DNA of 64,000 nt from Chamaecrista fasciculata. Taxonomy: Eukaryota > Streptophyta > Magnoliopsida > Fabales > Fabaceae. The notes beneath the pieces are model-generated. The model was given only the letters and a program-made list of their open reading frames with translations. It ran no database searches and was not told the origin of the DNA. Position 1 is the first letter of the stretch. Each line of letters starts with the position of its first letter. A program made the position numbers and the translations under genes. Positions 50,401-61,208 of the stretch are shown here, in pieces. Location: NCBI GenBank assembly GCA_003254925.1, contig QANZ01052150.1, forward strand, positions 1 through 64,000, given 5' to 3'.

Positions 50401-51990
50401 TAGTGGTCCATTGTTATATCGTCAGAGAAGAGACACCAATAACTTCTCATCAGGTATGTTTATCCCCATTTCTAGTGGTTGTAATTACAATCATAGTTTT
50501 CTCATACCTAGCTGGAGTTGTGCTAATATATTCTGAAAATAGACACAACATGGCTGCATAATTTTTAGGGTAAATTACACTTTGGTACCCTGTGGTTTGA
50601 CCCTATTTCACTTTGGTACCCTGTGGTATTCTCCATTAACACTTTGGTACCCTTTGGAGTTATTTTGTAATTTTAACCATGATAAATTTTGCAAAAATTA
50701 CATATTGACCCCAAAAAGTTTTTAAAAAATTACAAATAGGTCTCTAGATACATATTATCTAGGGACTAAAATGAAAACTTTAAAAAAATTTAGGGGTCAA
50801 TATGTAATTTTTGCAAAATTTATTATGGTTAAAATTACAAAATAGCTCCAAAGGGTACCAAAGTATTAAAGGAGAATACCACAGGGTACCAAAGTGTCAA
50901 GTTTCAAACCACAGGGTACCAAAGTGAAATAGGGTCAAACCACAGGGTACCAAAGTGTAATTTACCCTAATTTTTAATTGTTTTTTCAATGCAGTTGATG
51001 ATACCTCAGAAGGGGCAGTTATCCAGCGCAAGGGGCGGTTTAAGGTTACATCCGCAGATCTCAGTCCCAAGGTATGTAATGCATAGCAGATCACTCCCAC
51101 TTTCAGTAACATGTATTGAACACTAATTTCACATGTGAAGACAACGGAGCCTTTATTCAAATTTTTCATTAAAATGTACTGAGAAAGATGTATTAGTTGA
51201 GGTAGTTGTGCTCATTAGGACATATAGACATTTACAAATTTTATTCCTATAGTCACTAACCAATCACCCTTTGTGAAATTTGGAAGAAAAAAGGGGAAGA
51301 TCCTTTAGTTAAGAAAAACTTTTCTGGGATTTACCTTTTCTTATGAAGGCATACCCATGCCTGGAGCATCAAGATGATTATCACCAGTTCAACTGAATAA
51401 ACTATCGAAAAACTATATAATGATGACATGGCATCACACATCATGAAAGTAGGTCGGATAGCTGTAATTTAGTATGCTTCCATAAGTCATAACTTAGGTG
51501 ATTTATGTTTTCGGCAATGGCTTTGTGACCTTTGCCACTTTTACTCATTCAGGGTCCTTCAAACTGCACTTCTGGCCTAGTTTCTAGTGGTTCTATCAGT
51601 CCGCCAAATAACTTCATAGCTGCCTCTATTCTTCCATCACTGCATTTCATTTTACAACCGAACAATTTGCAGAGGGTAAGTTTTTGGCTTTGTGCTGTAT
51701 ATCCTTTTTCTGGGTGAAAAAGAGTCTAAGGCATATTTATTTTGCATCAAATTTTTACAGGAAGAAATTATTAGACTAATAAAGTATGCAGACCAATCTT
51801 GTGGTAATGCCTTTCATCTTTTAATCATATGCTACTTACGTACTCCCAACGTATGAAGATTCTAATTCGTTTGATTTGATTTTCTTCACTTGCTACAGGA
51901 AAAAATACAGAATCAGCCGAAGCAGGGATAGCTAATGTTTATGGACTGATTCTATTGCTACACAGTTTTGGGCATTTTGCCATGTTTTAG
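44428..51990 (+). CDS. STE20/GCK-type Ser/Thr kinase, FRAY/OSR1-like (BLUS1-related family)
   Basis: I assembled 17 coding exons with consensus sites: 44428-44595, 45103-45357, 45873-45997, 46102-46146, 46267-46348, 46457-46525, 46616-46786, 46876-46941, 48118-48186, 48293-48436, 48573-48646, 49374-49580, 50404-50453, 50995-51071, 51553-51675, 51761-51803 and 51899-51990. All phases join, giving 619 residues. The kinase domain is complete: glycine loop [11 protein letters not shown] (about 23-33), Lys45 in VAIK, HRDVK (137-141), DFG (157-159), GTPCWMAPE, then HPFF at its end. After it come low-complexity sequence and the conserved [15 protein letters not shown] block. Plant relatives phosphorylate targets in signalling, and BLUS1 acts in blue-light stomatal opening, but the substrate here is unknown. 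The last exon reads into [14 protein letters not shown] and a stop instead of the expected coiled coil, so the C-terminus is uncertain. Confidence 0.88.
50346..50419 (+). repeat. 20-bp direct repeat duplicating the start of kinase exon 13
   Basis: The sequence atagtggtccattgttatat occurs at 50346-50365 and again at 50400-50419. The second copy carries the true acceptor and first codons of exon 13. The first gives an identical-looking acceptor 54 bp earlier whose reading frame hits TAG at 50381-50383. Confidence 0.85.
50567..50968. mobile_element. Palindromic MITE in kinase intron 13
   Basis: The ends are near-perfect inverted repeats of about 65-70 bp, starting AGGGTAAATTACACTTTGG and containing repeated 'ggtaccctgtggt' words. 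The inner part (50650-50850) also mirrors itself, so nearly the whole element can fold on itself. AATTTTT flanks both sides (50560-50566 and 50969-50975), a 7-bp target duplication. A related but more decayed element is at 61890-62224. Confidence 0.82.
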
Positions 51991-52184
51991 CTAAAGTGCC
52001 ATTTTCATATGTTGCTTGAGTTTCAAATGATTAATTTCTTCTTGCTTAAGTAGATCATAATTGTATCTTTGGTTTGATTGACTTGGTATGTAGCTTTAAC
52101 TTGTGAATTGAATTTTTCTTAAACTTCTTAGGTTTGATTGATTAGATTGCTTTGATTATATTCCTGAACTCTGTATTTGCATAG

Positions 52185-52457
52185 GATTGGTTGGTGAGCC
52201 TAGTGATAAGAGACTATCTAGCTTGGTTCGGAGAGCACTTGTTGGGTTGGAAAAGGGAAAACGGGGAAACATTAAGGTAATTATTATATCTTGGTTAGTC
52301 ACTTTTGCCTTGCCACTTGTCAATTTGACTTAGATATTTTTTGAGTTGAAATTTTTCATATGCCCTGAAGGTGATTTTGGAACTCAATAGTGATGGGAAT
52401 GGAGAAGACAATGGTGAAAGATTGAAGGCTTACAAATATCTTAGTGAAAAGATGAAG
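52185..52457 (+). pseudogene. Two exon-like ORFs downstream of the kinase, origin unknown
   Basis: 52185-52276 has an AG acceptor (gcatag) and a GT donor and reads LVGEPSDKRLSSLVRRALVG, then LEKGKRGNIK. 52371-52457 reads VILELNSDGNGEDNGERLKA, then YKYLSEKMK, with AG before and GT after. The two join in phase 0. The first begins with two bases (GA) that complete the same split Gly codon as kinase exon 17, so exon 16 could splice straight to it. I cannot assign the protein to a family. It may be an alternative kinase 3' end or a captured fragment; no stop codon exon is seen before the CACTA relic. Confidence 0.45.
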
Positions 52458-52859
52458 GTAATTATTATATTTTTTGGGAACTTTATTTTAATGAAGAAGC
52501 AAAGACCTTGGTAGTAATTAAGTATGTACTCCAATTCTTGTTTTTTGATGACCTTGGTAGTAATTAAGAAATATGATCCTTTGTATGAAAGTGACATCAT
52601 GACTATAAGCATTTATTTCTATTGGAGCACACTGTTGAACCCACACACATCAGCATGTATACAGTAGTAAATGTGTGTGTTAGCATCAATTACTATTCAT
52701 TGTACTTAGTTAGATGCATGTGGCTTGTGGCAGGTGAACCCACACACATCAATGTAAGATATTGGAGCACACTGGTGGTTGCTTGATGCACTTGTTGAAG
52801 ATATTGATGTTGAAGACATTATGTTTTAGTGAGAAAATGTATGATCTTGAGGACATAGA

Positions 52860-53385
52860 CATTGATTTTGTAAATACATATTAAAAATTGATTTTGAAAT
52901 AGTTTATAAGTGTTGCCTAAAATCGAATTTGAAACATACATGTTGCCAAAAATGGGTATTGCAACGGTTTATGAATGTCACCTTAAATTGATTTGCAACA
53001 TTCATAAGTGTTACCTAAAAATGAATTTGAAACAATTTATACATGTTGCCAAAAATTGGTATTGCAACAGTTTATAAATGTCACCTTAAATTGATTTGCA
53101 ACAATTCATTGGCGTTGCATAAGCAATGTTTAGTGTAACAGTTGTTAGATTGCAACAGTTTATAATTGTCACTTTAAATTGCTGCAACAGTCTTGAAATG
53201 TTGCAGATGAAATATAAAGTGTTGCCTATACCAGTGTTGCCTTTGCTTCTAAAAATGTTGCCTTTACCTAAGGCAACATGGGCAAATGCAACCCCCGAAA
53301 AATGTTACAAAAAGTGATAGGCAACAGTTTTTTGACATTTGGTAACAGTTTTCGAATGTTGCAGAAAGCCAAAAATACTATAGTA
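52860..53385. mobile_element. CACTA (En/Spm-like) subterminal relic
   Basis: Repeated words gcaacagtttataaatgtca, 'gttgc' and 'caac' in both orientations fill 52900-53340, as in the subterminal repeats of CACTA elements. On the minus strand the right end reads tactatagtatttttggc, close to a CACTA terminus with its first base changed. The left end is not found, so this is a one-ended remnant. It lies between the convergent kinase and MATE genes. Confidence 0.6.
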
Positions 53386-53524
53386 AATAATAATATCAAC
53401 CTATTGATAAAAGTCCGAAATTGGAGATAATTAAATGTGATTGAGGAGAATTGAATCTTAAGTCTCAACATTATTCCATACTTATTAAGGGCTTGTGGTT
53501 GTCGCGTTACGTGCGCACCTCCAT

Positions 53525-56330
53525 TTATGTCAATTCTGAATTCTGAACTTTTGCTATGTTATCTTCCCACTTTTTCACTCGTTCCTTAGCTTTCTCCACC
53601 TGCATAATCATATTATTCTCTCATATCAATTGCATTTCTCTATTCTTCATCCCACTTCTTAGTGGCTCATATTCATTAATTCTTTTATAACTAAAATTAT
53701 TTTGGTTGCAATCCATTGTATCATATATGAATAAAAAAAAAATTAATATATATATATATGTAAAAATAAAACTTCTAAACAATGGTAAATATTATATAAT
53801 ACAAAATCGAAAGAGAAAAACTTGTGATGACATAATAAATTTGTTGACCCAAATGAGGTGAAATATGGTAATAGATTGACCCGACCAAGGTGATTAATTA
53901 AGGATAATATTGTTAGGACTATTCATACAAAGTCTCATATTAGGCAAAACAAGACCAGAGAAGGAGTTTTCACTTTCTAGTGCGTCACATAACAACTTAT
54001 ACCAATATATAAGGGTCTAATAGAATTCAGGTGGTTGTGTATAATTTGTGAGCCAAGATTTAGAATTTTTCCATTCAAAAATTAGTGATGAGAGTTTGTA
54101 ATTTTTTTGTCAAAAAATTATAAATAATGAAATTGTCCCAGTGATGAAGTATACGTAGGTATTGAAATAACAAATCATGTTGCCAACAAAGGTTGGCCCA
54201 GTTGGTAAGGAGTCAACTCATAACCCACAAGGTCTTATCTTCGAATCCCGCTACCGATGTGAGAGCCTTGTTGATAGGCGATCTATAAGTACCTCTGTAA
54301 GCGCTTATAGAACCTGGAGGCCTGCCCCGGCCTTGGTGAGCCCCCGAGGCCAAACTCACCTAAATTTTTTTTCAGGCAAAAAAAAAAACTAACAAATCAT
54401 GTTAAATTTTGTGTTTTTTTTCTCCTCTATTATTTAATTTTAGTTGATAATCTTACAAAATTCTTAGCATACTTTGTGTTATAATACTGACAGATCTTTC
54501 AAGTTATAAAAGATTTTACAACAAATATATATTTAGATGATGGAATTTGTTAAAATTAAAGTAATTACCTCCTTAAACCAATCGGTGCGAAATGTGACAA
54601 ATAATAGAATCAGGGTCTGCGTGACAGTTCCTCCAACAATCATACCAGACCAGATTCCTTTAACCCCAAGCTTAAACTTGAAGCCCAAAACGCAGCCTAA
54701 TGGAATCCCAATGAGATAATAACACCCCACATTCACATAAGCTACAAAGGTTTGCCATCCGCAGCCCACAGCCACTCCTATATATATATATATATAACAT
54801 GCATATATAGAATAGATCACATAATTAAATACATTATAAATTTAAGGTCAGATACTCATTTTGGTCCCTAAATTATGGGATAAGTTTCATCTGAGTCTTA
54901 AAATTAATTTTTTGTTCTGTTTTGATCCTCAAATTTTCACATCTGTTCTCTTTTGAACTCCAAGATATGATTTCATATAGTTTTTGTTGTCTTAAAATAA
55001 GGTTTTGTATTTTTCTTTCTTAATTAGTAACAAATTGGAGATAAATTTATGGTTGATTTCTATTTCCAAATTGTGACTAAAAATGAAAATTTACTTTATC
55101 TTTTTGTCAATTCACTTGTTAAGACACATATAAGAGAGTAATAGTTCTTCTCAATTGTCCAAGTCATAAATAATGATAAAATTTATGACGAAATCACATT
55201 TGGCGATCAAATTGAAATAAACATAAACGTTTGAAAATCAAAACAAAACAAAAATAGTTTTAAGACCAAAACGAAATTTACCCTATCGTTTATGAACCAA
55301 AAGATTTTAACCTTAATTTAATTTGAAATTAACAATATCAAGATCATTTGAATTGAGAAGATAAAGAAGAAAGGGTAATTAAATTAGTAATATATATATA
55401 TATATACCTGACAAAACAGGCTGAATGCCATTGAAAAGGAGAGTGAGAGCCAAGAGAGGACAGAGGTCAGAGACAGCATTAGCAACGGTTTCACCACTTG
55501 TGAAAATGTAGCTAATCACATGGCGCAATGCAAGCACTCCCACTGCTTCTATGACTGCGACTATTAGTGAAATTGTATTCACTACTATAACAGAAAATCT
55601 TGCTGCTCTTGGATTCCCTGCCCCCAATTCATTGCTCACTCGTACACTGATCAATTAATTAATCACCACATCAATTCACTCTTTTCTCAGTTACCTACTC
55701 TCTTAATTATATAAAATCTTAATTAATCCACACTTAACACATATATGCATCATCACTGACTCTCAGTGTCTCACACTTACCTTGCAGCTGCATTGAATCC
55801 AATGCTAATCTGAAGCAATACCCCAACTACTCCCACGCTGCATTATTAATTAATCAATTAATTATTCAAATATATCTATATATACACACGTCATTTCTAT
55901 TGATTACGTAATTAATTAAAGATTAAAACCTCATTTTGGTTCTCAAATTATGGGATAAGTTTCATTATTGTCCTAAATTCTTTTTGTTTCGATTTGGTCC
56001 TCAAACTTTCACATTTGTTTTGTTTTGGTCCCAAAAATGTGATGTCATTAGGTTTCTGCCATTATTTATAACTATGATAGCTGAGATGAATCATTTTCTC
56101 TCCCATATGTGTCTTAATAAGTGAGTTGACAAATAAAAAAAAAAAAATTTCATTTTTAGCTCACAAATTGAAAAATAAAAATCAACCACAAATTTAATTA
56201 TATGTAATGATGAATAAAAAAAATTCTTTCTCTTTGGCAACTCACTCATTATGACATATAGAGAGAGAGAAAAAAAAAATTATTCATCTCAAGTTCTCAA
56301 CTATCTAGGTTAAAAATAATGGTATAAACC

Positions 56331-56363
<33 letters not shown>

Positions 56364-59300
56364 CATATTGTGGGGAGCAAAACAAAATAAATGTGAAAGG
56401 TTAATAATAAAAATGGAACGAAAAAAATTGTTTTAAGATTAAAATAAAATTTATCTCATAGTTTGAAGACCAAAATGAAGTTTTAACAAAAAAAAGTTAA
56501 ACAAACTAACCAAACAGAAAGAGCATCCAGGGCTAGCTCCGAGTCATGGAGTAATCCAGTGAGCAACACAAGTATCTGAAAATACCAAATCTCAAGGCAA
56601 AGCATAACAGCAGAAGCAGACGATAGCTTAGTAAAAGCCCAAAGCCCGTGAAAAGCCTGCCACGTAAACCCAGTCCACGTGTGCTTACACTTTCTAGAAG
56701 TAAGAATGTACACAAATTGGGCCACTACAATGATCCACCAAGAGAGACTCAAAACCATAGAAGCACCAAAAAGACCCCAACCCCACTTGAAGAGGGCGAG
56801 CCACGTGAGGAGCACGTGAAGGACGAGGGTGGCGCAAGAAATATAAGTGCTGGGGGCCACAATGCTTTGGGACTGAAGAAACTTCTGGATCGGAAAGTTG
56901 AGGGCATAAGCGTAAATTTGAGGAATGAGGCCGTAAACATAGAGTGCGGCGGCGGAAGATAAGGCGGGTGATTCGTGAAGCAAAAGTAAGATTTTTTTGC
57001 AAAAGATGTAAACCATGGTTAGTGGAACCCCGGTTAGGGTTAAGACGATGGAGGCGCGTTGCATGTAAACGCCAAGCATGTTGTATTTGTTTGCACCGTA
57101 GGCTTGCCCGCATAGTGTCTCTACCGCGCTTCCCATTCCCAACTGTAAATTCATGCCAATTTAATTCCTCAACCACCCATTTATTAATTATATGACCAAC
57201 TATAAATATCTATGGACTATATGTCTATATATGTCGTATTCTTATTAGTTATTACACAGTTAACAATGGTCATCATATACGCATGTTTAACATTGATGAT
57301 TGATCACTTTCACATCTATATCATCGATATTAATTGGGACACAACATAACTAATATATACAGGATTTATCTTATATATGCTCTTAGAGTACATTTTAAAG
57401 TTTCTTTTGATTGGTTAGTAGAGCATCTCATATCTCGAAATCTACGAAAATTCATTTAAAAGATAATTTTTAATATTTTGAAAATTCACTTGACCAATCA
57501 AGAGAAACCTTAACATGTACCCTAAGGACACATGTTAAAAAGACCCATATATATATATATATAGCATCTAGCTGATGATATTAATTACATTAAAAGCTCA
57601 TTTAGGTCGTAAATATATGCTCTAATGTTCATTTTGGTCCATTATATTTTAAAATGTTCAAATTGGTCCTAACTTTTGGCAAAATGTTTTGTTTTAGTCC
57701 CAAACTATTGAATATGGCGCGTTTCATGTTCAAACGTAACGAGTCTAGAGTTACATATTGTTCTCAAGAAGTACTTTCTCTATCCAGTTGGGGCCGTCAA
57801 CAATTGAGGTCAAGTCAGTGTTAAAAGTTAGATCGTTCATTTCATGGTCAAACGAATAAAGTTGATCATGTCTCTATCTTTTCAAATTTGAATGTGACGA
57901 ATTCAAAGCTATGAGTTCCTGTTAACAAGTCATTTGAATTTGAAATGAGAGACGAGAGAAATATGACCAAATTCAATAGTTTGGGACCAAAATGAAGCAT
58001 TTTATCAATATTTAGGATCAAAATAAAAAATTTTGCCGACATTTAGGACCAATTTGAACATTTTGAAACATAATGGACCAATATGAACATTAGAACATAC
58101 ATTTAGGACCAAAATGACCCTTTGACCTATTAATTATATAGGACAACAATTCTTTTAGTATGATCTGACTGCTCGTGAAATGAAATTTTAGGGTAAATTA
58201 CAAAAACAGTGTCAGTAGTTTTTCCTATTTACATAATAGTATATTTACATAATGAGTAAGCTACCAAATTGGTCCCTAGATTATTGGCTCGCTGACAGAT
58301 TGGTCCCCGAATTTAGGAAATTGACAAATAGATCCCCGAATTTTTCTAACGAGTCAAATAGGTCCCCGAATAACATGCACATAAGGACCTATTTGACAAA
58401 TGTTAGAAAAATTCGGGGACCTATTTGACTCGTTAGAAAAATTTTGGGACTTATTTGTCAATTTTCTAAATTTGGGGACCAATCTGTTAGCGAGTCAATA
58501 ATCCAAAGACCAATTTAGTAGTTTACTCTTTACATAATAGTATCATGTGGTTCAAAAAATTTTAAATTGGAACCGGTCGCTTGTACCATTAGTACATCGG
58601 GACCCTGTTATAAATTAAAAATTTAACTGGAAATGGCACATGAGGCGCACATAGGACTGTACAAGAGGTGAAAATCTTATTTCAGTCCATAATATTTACC
58701 TTTTTCATTTTGATCCATGATATTTTTTGTTATGTTTCGATATTTGATATTTTCTAGAATTTCTATCGCGCTCTCTCTCTCTCTCTAAAAGATGAGGATA
58801 AGAGAGAGCGAGAGATATGAGAGAGATAGAGAGAAAAAGAAATTCTCAGGGCCCAAAATGGGAGAGAGATGTTTAGGGACCAAAATGAGATAGAAAGATT
58901 AATAAATTCATATGATAATTTTTTTTAAACCGATGTTTGGATCAAATAGTATCGAGGGATTGAAAATGAAACTTTTGAAAAATATTAAGGATCAAAACGG
59001 AAGAAAAAAAATAATGACCAAAATAGTATATATAGCGCAAATATTAGGGATCAAAATGAAATTTTTACCTCATTAATGTGCGCCTCATGTGCCATCTGTG
59101 GTTGGGTTCCGATGTGCTAATGGTGCAAGCCAGTGAGCCACGTACTTCAATTTGAAGTTTTTTGAACTTCATGGACCATTTTAGTAATTTACCCTAAATT
59201 TTATTTGTTTAAAATTTTAATTTATCCTAAAAAATTAAAAATATAAAGAGTCTAACCTAAAATTTTCCCTTACTTAATTAGTAAGGACAAAACTTCCAAA

Positions 59301-60919
59301 TTCCATACGCTAATCTCCCCGGTCTCCTTTATCTCATCTCTCTTCTTTAATTTCTTCTGAACCCTCACGAATTGAACCCATTCATTATGTCTCCTATAAA
59401 TGATTCTCAATCTCATGCATTCTAACCCACAAAATAAACATCAATCATCAGTAATCAGTCACAAGTTCGAATCTTGAACAACATTGTCATGGATTCCCAG
59501 CTTGATGGATAATAATTAAGATACAACTTTGGGAGACAGTACATATTTTGTTTATTGAGGCAAATGCAATTACTCCGATCCTCCCCCAATTACCTACATT
59601 TCCCTTTATTTAGAATATTCGAGGGTCCTACGTAGAGATTATAAATTTGGTATATATATATATATATATAATTTTAAATGCCACCTAATTAATCAAATTT
59701 TTAACTGACGATAAGAGTGATGGATGATAAGAGCATATTTATAAATATCTTTAAAATATAGGGACTAAATATTTATTTCAACTCCAAACTCGATCGAGAA
59801 TCAGTTTAGCTAAACAAAAGAAACTCAGTCCAATAACAAAAAAGGTGACTAAATTAGCGACTGTTTGGTCCCGAGGTTCAACTCACCTGAACTTTTCTGT
59901 TAAAAAAAAACTAGCGACTGATTGGTTAAAAAAAAAACTAGCGACTGACCAGGTTGGTGTGCATACCTTAAAAAAAACCTTTTCAATATCAGAGATCAAA
60001 CTAAAGTGAATAAGTCATGGAATAAAATTAATTGAAACAACATTCGGTAAAATCTAACTACATGGTCTTTTTTCCTTTTTCAATGTGTTCTTTGTATAAT
60101 CCTCAAGTTTTATAATTAGCTATCAAAGTAAGATATACATGATTAATAATACATTAATATCACTATATTATTATAATAATTTAAGGTGGATTATAGTGAG
60201 TCAAACATTAAACATACTACATATAGTATATCAAATTGTATAAGTATCATATCAAATCGTATACTTAGCTTGTACATCAATTAATACTATTTTTTAAATC
60301 TTAAAAATATGAAATATTTAAAAATAATCAGTAACTACTATTTTCATGTATATATATTCACACACACACAAATTATGTAAATATAGTCTTAATTAATGTA
60401 AGGATGTTTGATGAAAAAAAAGTTCAAAAATTTATTCTGGTCTCTCATGTTTATCTTAAGTTATGTTTTGATCTTTAATGTTTTTTAAAAGTTGTATAAG
60501 TGGCCCTTAATTATTAGATATAGATATAGATATAGATGTAATTAAGTAGGTACCATGAGGCCAAAAGCGAAGAGCTGAATGCCACTGTTGCCGAGGTTGG
60601 CGGCGGCAAACTGGAGGTTGCCGAGGTGGCCGCAAAAGGCGCGTGAGACGCTTGACATTAAGTTGTTGATAAGGTAAACGAAGATGGCTGGTGCAGCAAG
60701 GCTAAAGAGTAGCTTGAACTCCACCCACAAAGCACATTGCATTTTCTTCAACCATGGCAATTCTGTGTTTGATAGAATCTTTTCCAGTCTATCATCCACT
60801 ACGTGACCACCTGATGATGGCGGTACGCCCGAATCCGACCCGACTCGACCCGAACCTGAATCATCACCATCCTGCAACAAGGGTCGCTCCATTTCTTCAT
60901 TGTTTTCCCTCTCATCCAT
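53525..60919 (-). CDS. MATE efflux transporter (DETOXIFICATION family, DTX40-like)
   Basis: MATE proteins export secondary metabolites, hormones or other organic compounds, using H+ or Na+ gradients, at the plasma membrane or tonoplast. I joined six exons: 60919-60554, 57142-56511, 55837-55781, 55646-55408, 54777-54569 and 53599-53525. They give 525 residues in one frame, the usual length. Seen in order: an acidic soluble N-terminus (about 55 residues), [15 protein letters not shown] (first membrane helix), FCGHLGNL, the family signature [53 protein letters not shown] and a hydrophilic tail [14 protein letters not shown]. The last exon is only 75 bp and is easy to miss. It resembles Arabidopsis DTX40-type transporters most, but the substrate cannot be told. 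Intron 1 is 3.4 kb and the introns hold several transposons. The gene converges with the kinase. Confidence 0.93.
54182..54390 (+). mobile_element. SINE, copy 3 (youngest-looking), in MATE intron 5
   Basis: Box A-like tggcccagttggtaagg and box B-like ttcgaatcccgc are well preserved, and the element ends in an A-rich tail. The 13-bp flanks aacaaatcatgtt at 54169-54181 and 54391-54403 are identical, so this copy is probably recent. It lies antisense to the MATE gene between its last two exons. Confidence 0.92.
54843..55320. mobile_element. Inverted-repeat element in MATE intron 4
   Basis: The left end (ctcattttggtccctaaatt, then atgggataagtttcat) is mirrored by the right end (accaaaacgaaatttacc, then ctatcgtttatgaaccaaaa). 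It belongs to the same family as the element at 55922-56487, sharing the words attatgggataagtttcat and cctcaaa-tttcacat. Confidence 0.7.
55922..56487. mobile_element. Inverted-repeat element in MATE intron 2
   Basis: The arms mirror each other (ttaaaacctcattttggttc at the left, gaccaaaatgaagttttaac at the right). The centre includes a (AT)n run at 56331-56358. Same family as 54843-55320. Confidence 0.72.
57605..58128. mobile_element. Foldback element with inverted core relative to 28985-29515
   Basis: Arms: tgttcattttggtccattat on the left; ataatggaccaatatgaac mirrored on the right. The unpaired core (about 57770-57930, containing ccagttggggccgtcaac and aatttgaatgtgacgaattc) matches the core of the element at 28985-29515 only when one of them is reverse-complemented. 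Confidence 0.75.
58190..59206. mobile_element. One-kilobase inverted-repeat element with a nested hairpin element
   Basis: The ends are ttagggtaaattacaaaa and ttagtaatttaccctaaa. Further inside, gcacatgaggcgcaca (about 58635) pairs with gtgcgcctcatgtgcc (about 59077). A (CT)n/(GA)n stretch lies near the turn (58770-58835). Positions 58245-58530 are a separate, almost perfect hairpin built of 'ggtccccgaattt' and its complement; it sits in the left arm only, so it inserted later. Confidence 0.75.
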
Positions 60920-60988
60920 CGATATTATATGATTGATCTCTGTACTCTCTACTCTCTCTATTCTCTTTCTACACTCACATACCGCGGA

Positions 60989-60999
60989 ATATATATATT
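60989..60999 (-). promoter_or_regulatory. Probable TATA box of the MATE gene
   Basis: On the minus strand this reads aatatatatat, about 75 bp before the ATG at 60919. It is followed by a GA-rich leader-like sequence (gaatagagagagtagagag). AT-rich surroundings make the match weak evidence on its own. Confidence 0.5.
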
Positions 61000-61208
61000 A
61001 ATGGCCATCTCATAAGGGACAAATGCGATTTTTTTAAAAAGGGCATACTTATGATGTACTTTTCTATACATTAATTACAACCTTCATATATGGCCATCAA
61101 TTAGTACGTTTAGTGACGGAGTAATCCTTATTATTGGAAAGTTAAAGTGAGTTGGGTAAGGAAGATTATTTACATCCTTATATATGTGGACAATGAAAAT
61201 AAAAATTA

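Larger units (their letters stand above)
57143..60553 (-). other. MATE intron 1 (3.4 kb) filled with palindromic elements
   Basis: GT follows the Met codon at the end of exon 1 and AG precedes the LGMGS codons of exon 2. The intron contains the foldback at 57605-58128, a 1-kb inverted repeat at 58190-59206 with a smaller element inside it, and repeat-like AT-rich sequence at 59210-60500. A tandem (agatat)n run lies at 60515-60537. Confidence 0.85.

Noticed and set aside
54182-54260. tRNA-like gene (box A and box B present)
   Set aside because: It does not fold as a complete tRNA and is followed by a body and A-rich tail shared with two other copies, all with target duplications. It is a SINE head.
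56648-57195. Plus-strand ORFs and the alternative minus frame over MATE exon 2
   Set aside because: Shadows of the MATE exon; only the 56511-57142 minus frame carries the family signature.
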